This document shows positions 58,251-64,000 of a stretch of DNA of 64,000 nt, piece after piece. The notes below the pieces were generated by a model. The model was not told where the DNA came from. It worked only from the letters and a program-made list of their open reading frames with translations, and made no database searches. The stretch is taken from positions 11,405,501 to 11,469,500 of the forward strand of contig JAFFSR010000136.1 of the NCBI GenBank assembly GCA_017163975.1. Reading direction: 5' to 3'. This stretch comes from Anastatus disparis (lineage: Eukaryota > Arthropoda > Insecta > Hymenoptera > Eupelmidae). The position numbers were made by a program, and so were the translations under genes. The first letter of the stretch is position 1, and each line of letters begins with the position of its first letter.

Positions 58251-61200
58251 ATCGCAATTCTGTAAAGAAAACTCGAATGAAATCCTAATTAACCATCGAC
58301 ATCGCCCTCACAATCTCTTTCAGTCACGTTGTCAAAAAAAAAAAAAAAAAATAATAATATAAAAAAAAAGAAAAAAATACATATAAAGTAATATATAATG
58401 AAGGATATTTGGTAAGCACATAACATCCTTTTTGAAAATTCGTCGGCTCCGTCCGCAATTAAACCATTTATATACCGGTTAACGAGCATCAAGCGAAAAA
58501 TCGTCCTATCCAAAATGCACATCAAAAAGGAGTTTCGAGTATAGAACTAAAGTATATGTATTATAGTGATCGGCCATGATTCCGGGTCGATGGGCATGTG
58601 TATATATACAAACATTTGGGCAAAAGAGCAAGAGAGAGAGACTCGATTGGCCCGCGGGGAGTCGCGAAAGAAGATTCAAAAAGAGGAACGGAGAGAGTGA
58701 GAGTATGCGAGAATTTTTATGGTACTAGCATAGTTAGTTTGAACTAATTTTTTATTATATTCCATACTGAAAGAAATTTTTTTCTCTTCAATTTAATGAT
58801 TTTACTTGGATTTTCATAAGGATAAAAAAATATTGTTATTACATAGTAAAATGACAAAGTTTACGATTATTTTTATTAAAAATAATTTTATATATTTTGG
58901 ATGAGTACTTATTCATATGTAGCAATCATTGTTTAAAATTGCTCGGTAAATTTTGTTCGCTCGAGTAGGCTATTCCTTTTTTGTTTAAAGAAATTTTAAA
59001 ATCGATGGACCTTGATCACGCAATACAAAAGTATAGAAGATTTATAATTGATCGTTTCAATATCCAATTGCTTTATAATTGATACCATTCTTTAAATTAT
59101 TTTTACAAAGATACCTTAATTAAATTAATTAGTTATTTATATCAAATAAATTTAATGTCCTTATATAAACAACATTATATAAAATACTCTGACAACAAGC
59201 GCTTGCCATTATAAATTCTCTTGTTGTGTTCAATGTGAAAATTACTTACTTTTTGTTACATGAGAAAGAAAAGTTTTTGAAAATATTTGAGATTATTTTA
59301 ATTTAAGATTGTTGTATAATTATCTATGGTAATAGGTTTGAAATTTTTTTATAATTATTGCTATATGAGTTTGATAAAATGCAAGAGATTATATTGATTT
59401 TCATAAATAATGAATTAATTATTCTTTTTTTTTTTAAACCGTATATTAGAAAGTTAAGCAAAAATATACACAATGTGTATACGTAAAATTTTTTACTTAA
59501 CAACCATTAATTCGTTCACTCTCGCCTTTTATTTGTAGAGTGAACCCTTTCACTATGCACTCATTAAAAATTGACTAAATGTTCATTGCAAACGCAAAAA
59601 CACTTGAGAGATTATTCCCCTGTCTTGGAAAAGAAAAAAAGAGAGAGAGAAAGAATTATAAGGAAGGACGCTCGCGGTCGAGAGAAGCAAAGAGGAAGAA
59701 ATCGGAGTAGCTCTTTTATACACACACATATATACGTTGAGCCACACTAAAAAACATATACGTACACCAAAGAACCAAAAGACTAAAAGCGCGAAACAGA
59801 AAGAGAAAAAGAGATAGAGAGAGACGAAAGAAGAGAAAAGATCGCGAGTCCAAGATTATACACATTCGAGCTTGGTGCTTGGACTCAAGAAGAGATCGGG
59901 GTCATTTCGAGAACTGTGTATAAGAGAAAGATAGAATTAAAAAAAGAGAGACGGTCCAAGGCCCACCGTTTATATGTATACGTATACGTATATATATATA
60001 TACATATACACAGGAGTTCTCTTCAAGGTTCTTCTTTGGATATGGCCCCCTCAGGGAGAGAGCAAAAGTAAGCAGCAACAGCAACCGATGAGGATTCGTG
60101 CGGCCGGACCTTTCTTTTGCCTTCTTTTGCTCTCGCTTCTCCCTTTTTTTTATCTTTCTTTCCTTTTTTTTTCTTTTCCGTATACTCAAGCTGTGCTTCT
60201 CTCTCCCTTCTCTTTTTCTCTTTCTTTTAGGATTATTCGCTAAGTACCAAAGGATATGTATAAAACCTCGAGAGACGGACAAAGAGGGAGAAAAATTTTG
60301 ATTTTGGTTTTTGCATATGTGGGGGTATATTTATATAGGTGCACAGTATTGAAAGTTCGAGCGGTTTCTTCGTCTTTTTTTTTTAATTGTGTTTTTTACA
60401 AATCTTTTTTGTTGCGCTGAGCTACGAACTTTGATACTTACTGTCATTTGTAAAGGTTTGAAATAATTACTTGTATACGTTGTATATACAAATAAATTAT
60501 TAATTTTAACTTATTAGTAATTTTTTTATCAAATCTATGTATATTCTATATAAACTTAGGTAATAGTGTATTAAAAATTATTGTAACAAATTTTTATACT
60601 TTTCTATTTCTAATAAAAATGTATAAACATTATTTAAAACAAAATAAATAGACAGAAAAATAAAATAAAAATAATATAAAATAAAAAATATTTTTGATTT
60701 TATCAAAACAATTTTTGTTTCAATTTTCTTCTCTATTCGATCAGAAATATAAAACAATATTCCTTAGCTTGAACGTATAAACGATGATTTTTCGATATCC
60801 TTCTGTAAAAGTTGTAAAATCAGAAATCGATTGTCAAAGAAGCTAAAGAAAAATAAAACCGCTAAGAGACATTATAAGGATATATCCAGTCTTAGCGGAT
60901 TCGTTGATAGCAAAAAAAAAACAAAAAAAAGACGAACGATATGTGTGCAGTGTATGTACAGACTAAAGGGGAGATATATAGAAAGAAAAGGAAGAAGGGA
61001 CAGTTCGCGACGAGGGCAGTTTTTGTGCCCGTGTCTCTTTCTCTCTCTGTGTCTTTTCTTTTGGTCATCGTCATTCTGCACATACGGCAATGCCAAGAGG
61101 TAGAGAGAAAAATAAATGCGAACGAAGAAGAAGAAGATAGCTTTACTCGCGTTGGCCATTTCGAGGCGAAATTTTTCTCGTCTTTGCTTGATGTTTTTAT

Positions 61201-64000
61201 CGATGAATTACTTGATCTTTTGTTGAATTTGAAATTGTTCAAGTATTTCGTCTTATTTTAGCAATGCTTGACATTTTTTAAAGTTTTTTTCTCGGTTAAG
61301 ATTACATTAAACAATTAAAAAATATTTTCCCATTATTTTTTCAAGAAACTTTAACTGAAAACAATTTTTTATATGATCAGAAAATATTTTAAACAACTTT
61401 ATTTTTTCGTTACTTCGAAATTCAATTAATTTATTTAATAATAATTCATTTTTCGTATAAATTTCGAAATTATTATATATAACAAAGTAATAAAAAATTT
61501 TCCTTATATTTTATTAATCTTCCTTATATTTATCACTTAAAAATATCACTTAAAATTCATTAAGCTTTTAAACTAATCTTAAAAAAATAAATTTCTTAAT
61601 TAACTCAGCTAATAAAAATAAAATCCTGCAATAAAATTATTATCAATCTTTAAAATTTTTTAAAAATTATTATGAATCGTAACATGCACGATATCAATTT
61701 AATCATATTTTTTTCCTCTCTTTTTCTCTCATTAAATAGAATTCACCTCCCATCACACTTAAAGATCTTCAATTATCATAACGCAAGAAATGCATTTCCC
61801 GCGAGCACGTACCTAGAATATATGGGCAAAATAAAAAAAAGAGAGGAAGAGAGAGAGGAAAAGAGAGAAATCATTTTGTTTCTTATCATTCAATAAAAGG
61901 ATCTCTTTTCTTGCATTATAAACAGGGCAAAGCTCATATTTCTTAGTGAATTATCGTATAATAGCCTATATATGCATGTAGCCTCCCTTTTGATATTACA
62001 CACAGACATACACATTCTATTTTACTTCATTCAAATAAAATTTCCTTCTCAATAAGCGTGTATATTTCCTTTCTGTATGTGTATATTATATTGGCTTGGA
62101 ATATATAAAGAAAAGTACAGCTCACGCGTGTAAACGTGAAAGGGAGAATCATGAAAAAGAAGAAGAAGATGAAGAAGAAGAAGAAGTAGGAGAAGAAGGA
62201 AGCTTAAACTCGCGCGCGCGCGCTCGTTCGAAAGAAGAACACAAGAGATAAGAAAAGAGAGAGAGAGGAGGGAATTGAGAGCAAATAAAGCAAAGTTTCG
62301 AGGCAGCGCAACAGCTCCCGAGCGACCACGCCCTTGCACGAGCGCTACACACGGGGGAGATGCACACTCTTCTTTCTGCCTTCTGGCTTCTTGCGCACAT
62401 ACATTCATACATACATACATACATACGTATATATAGTGCAAGAGTAAATGTAAAAGAGAGTAAGAGAGAAAAGGTAATTCATGTGTAGGACCAAATCAAG
62501 TACTGTTGCTCTGCTCTCTGCTGTTTCTTTGCAACGCACTGCGTGTTGCACACAGTACGTTGCACGAACGGAGAAAGAGATGAGATGCGAGAGAGGACCT
62601 TGAATATAAGCTCCCAATGTGTATGTGTAATATTATGTTTGCGAATTTTGAATCCTCCTTGCATGAGGATTTTAATTAAAGAATTAAATCGTTGCAACAT
62701 CTTTTCATTTATTGATTATTGATAAAGATAATGGTCTGGAACATAAAATAAATTTACTGATTTAAGATAATTAGAAAAAACATTTAATTGTTAATATTTT
62801 TAAATTTTTAAATTAAACGAACTTGAAAGCGCTTTTTTTTAATTTTTAATATTAGATTAAATAAAATTTTATGATAAAAATTTTTAACATAACTAAATAA
62901 AAACTGTATCATTGATAATGTATTTAAACATTATAATGAATATCAATTCGAATATAATAGTATATGTAAATAAACTGTATAATTTGAAAAAGCGAATAAA
63001 TTATGTAATTTATTCTAGAATATTTCGAATAAAAATTCAAAAACATGCTTTTTGCTTGAGAAAGAAAGAGAAAAAAAATTATTTGCATATTGTAGCAAAG
63101 CTGAGATAATTTATTTCATGTACGAAACATAATTTTCAAAAGCTCAGAACGTTACAATTGCACATATATACGGCATTGTAAGTTTAAAAATTTAAACTGA
63201 AATGGCCATAGTCCGCACAGAGAAGACACAGAATCGTATGTACTGTATATACAATTTGCGCCCGAAGTACAGAAAAGAAGTAGAAGAAGGTCCATAAGGA
63301 TGCAACAGTTCTCTCGCATATATGCGTGCAAAGATGAAGTTTCTTTGGTCTAAGTAAAATTCTTTGCCAACCCTCTTCCTCTTCTTTCTTTCTCTATTAT
63401 TGCCAAGAAGAAGAAAGAGAGGAAGAGCAAAAAGGAAAGAAAAGAATAACAGTGGAAGACGACGAGGACGACCCACGCGTTACGTGCAAATCCCATAGCC
63501 ATCTATTAGAATGAAAACGTCATTATACAAAGCTCGTAATTCACCCCATCGGATGCCGCATAGTATAACGTCGCGTAAGGCTTAATTGGTGCATCTGTTG
63601 TTGCATTGGTTTAAAGAATCGAATAAAATATCGCACGTACATTGTGTCTATATACTACGTATATACCTTTGTGTGGATGTGCTTTTTTTGTCATACCACC
63701 GCGATCTTGATGAGACCGTATACAGACGTAAAAAAGGAAAAAAATTTTTTTACTTTAGTCATTTCATTCACGTGACCTGAAGTCTTGATTGTCTTCGATG
63801 TGTGTTGGAATGGACTTTAGAATAGATGATCTATCTATCATTTACTGTGTAGGAGACTGACAGACTGATGAACTTTGGCTTTTTTTTCTAATCAGTGGAA
63901 AAATTAATAGGATTTTGTACACGTGTATCAATATTTATGTAACAAAAGCTAAAATTATATATTTTTATACATAGTAGATTTTAGCAACTAGAAATATCCA
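58251..64000. other. Non-coding right end with GA/CT-rich islands
   Basis: No exon identified. Islands at about 58.26-58.75, 59.5-60.35, 60.75-61.25, 61.7-62.65 and 63.15-63.85 kb are GA/CT-rich and CpG-containing, with long AT-rich gaps. Simple repeats include (AAG)n at 62158-62190 and (ATAC)n at 62407-62426. This resembles the chn/Dhit upstream region and may be the regulatory or first-exon area of a gene beyond 64 kb. Confidence 0.35.

Noticed and set aside
60859..60898. Stem-loop CCGCTAAGA ... TCTTAGCGG, considered as a pre-miRNA
   Set aside because: Only about 9-11 paired bases with an AU-rich loop; too short for a miRNA precursor without small-RNA evidence.
1..64000. Search by eye for tRNA B-box (GGTTCGANNCC), rRNA, CRISPR arrays or prokaryotic operons
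   Set aside because: None found; spliced genes and sequence texture are eukaryotic.

Overview
This window is AT-rich nuclear DNA of an insect, most likely a hymenopteran (wasp, bee or ant). The evidence is long introns with GT/AG borders, an insect-type protein set, abundant (TA)n, (GA)n and (CA)n microsatellites, and many small non-autonomous repeats. The order is an inference from overall sequence style; no species can be named. No tRNA, rRNA, CRISPR or prokaryotic gene was seen. Most open frames longer than 60 codons are chance frames in GA/CT-rich or TA-rich DNA.

Three protein-coding loci can be supported. (1) At the left edge, on the minus strand, lies one coding exon (1942-2041, perhaps extending to 2110). 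Its peptide contains YEDMFKEITRKLYGE, which I recognise as the N-terminal block of the zinc-finger repressor Charlatan (chn); the rest of that gene would lie outside the window to the left. A strong minus-strand splice donor at 9043 suggests an upstream non-coding chn exon in the GC-richer island at about 9.0-10.1 kb. (2) The main gene is a plus-strand RGS protein of the RZ class (RGS17/19/20; Drosophila double hit). Its coding exons are 24396-24697, 31939-32314 and 42819-43079, giving a predicted 312 aa. It has a Gly/Gln/Ser-rich N-terminus, a cysteine string and a complete RGS domain. A probable 5' UTR exon ends at the donor at 20383, and a CpG-rich promoter candidate lies at about 16.6-16.8 kb. 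chn and Dhit would therefore be head to head, sharing about 7-14 kb of regulatory DNA. (3) Nested in the last Dhit intron, on the minus strand (33725-34483), is an intronless 252-aa Aly/REF-like mRNA-export adaptor. It has a central RRM and UAP56-binding-like motifs at both ends. A well-spaced TATA/initiator pair precedes it and a poly(A) signal follows it.

Layout: 1-1.94 kb is chn intron. 1.94-10.2 kb holds the chn exon and 5' region. 10.2-16.6 kb is intergenic, with a 269-bp tandem duplication and a TTAA-flanked MITE. 16.6-20.4 kb is the Dhit promoter and 5' UTR area. 20.4-42.8 kb is Dhit introns. 34.9-40.4 kb is a repeat nest with a ~165-bp degenerate array, a 58-bp tandem array, palindromes and a twice-present complex repeat. 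43.1 to roughly 44.6-51.3 kb is a probably very long Dhit 3' UTR. 51.4-64 kb has no recognisable gene, with GA/CT-rich islands in AT-rich DNA.

Functionally, Dhit would shorten Gi/o (and perhaps Gz-like) signalling at membranes via its palmitoylatable cysteine string. Charlatan is a transcriptional regulator of neural development. The nested Aly-like protein, if expressed, would couple mRNA to the UAP56/NXF1 export route. The features most worth following up are the nested Aly/REF-like gene, the ~375-bp near-perfect foldback element just upstream of the Dhit start exon, and the set of TTAA-flanked miniature elements.
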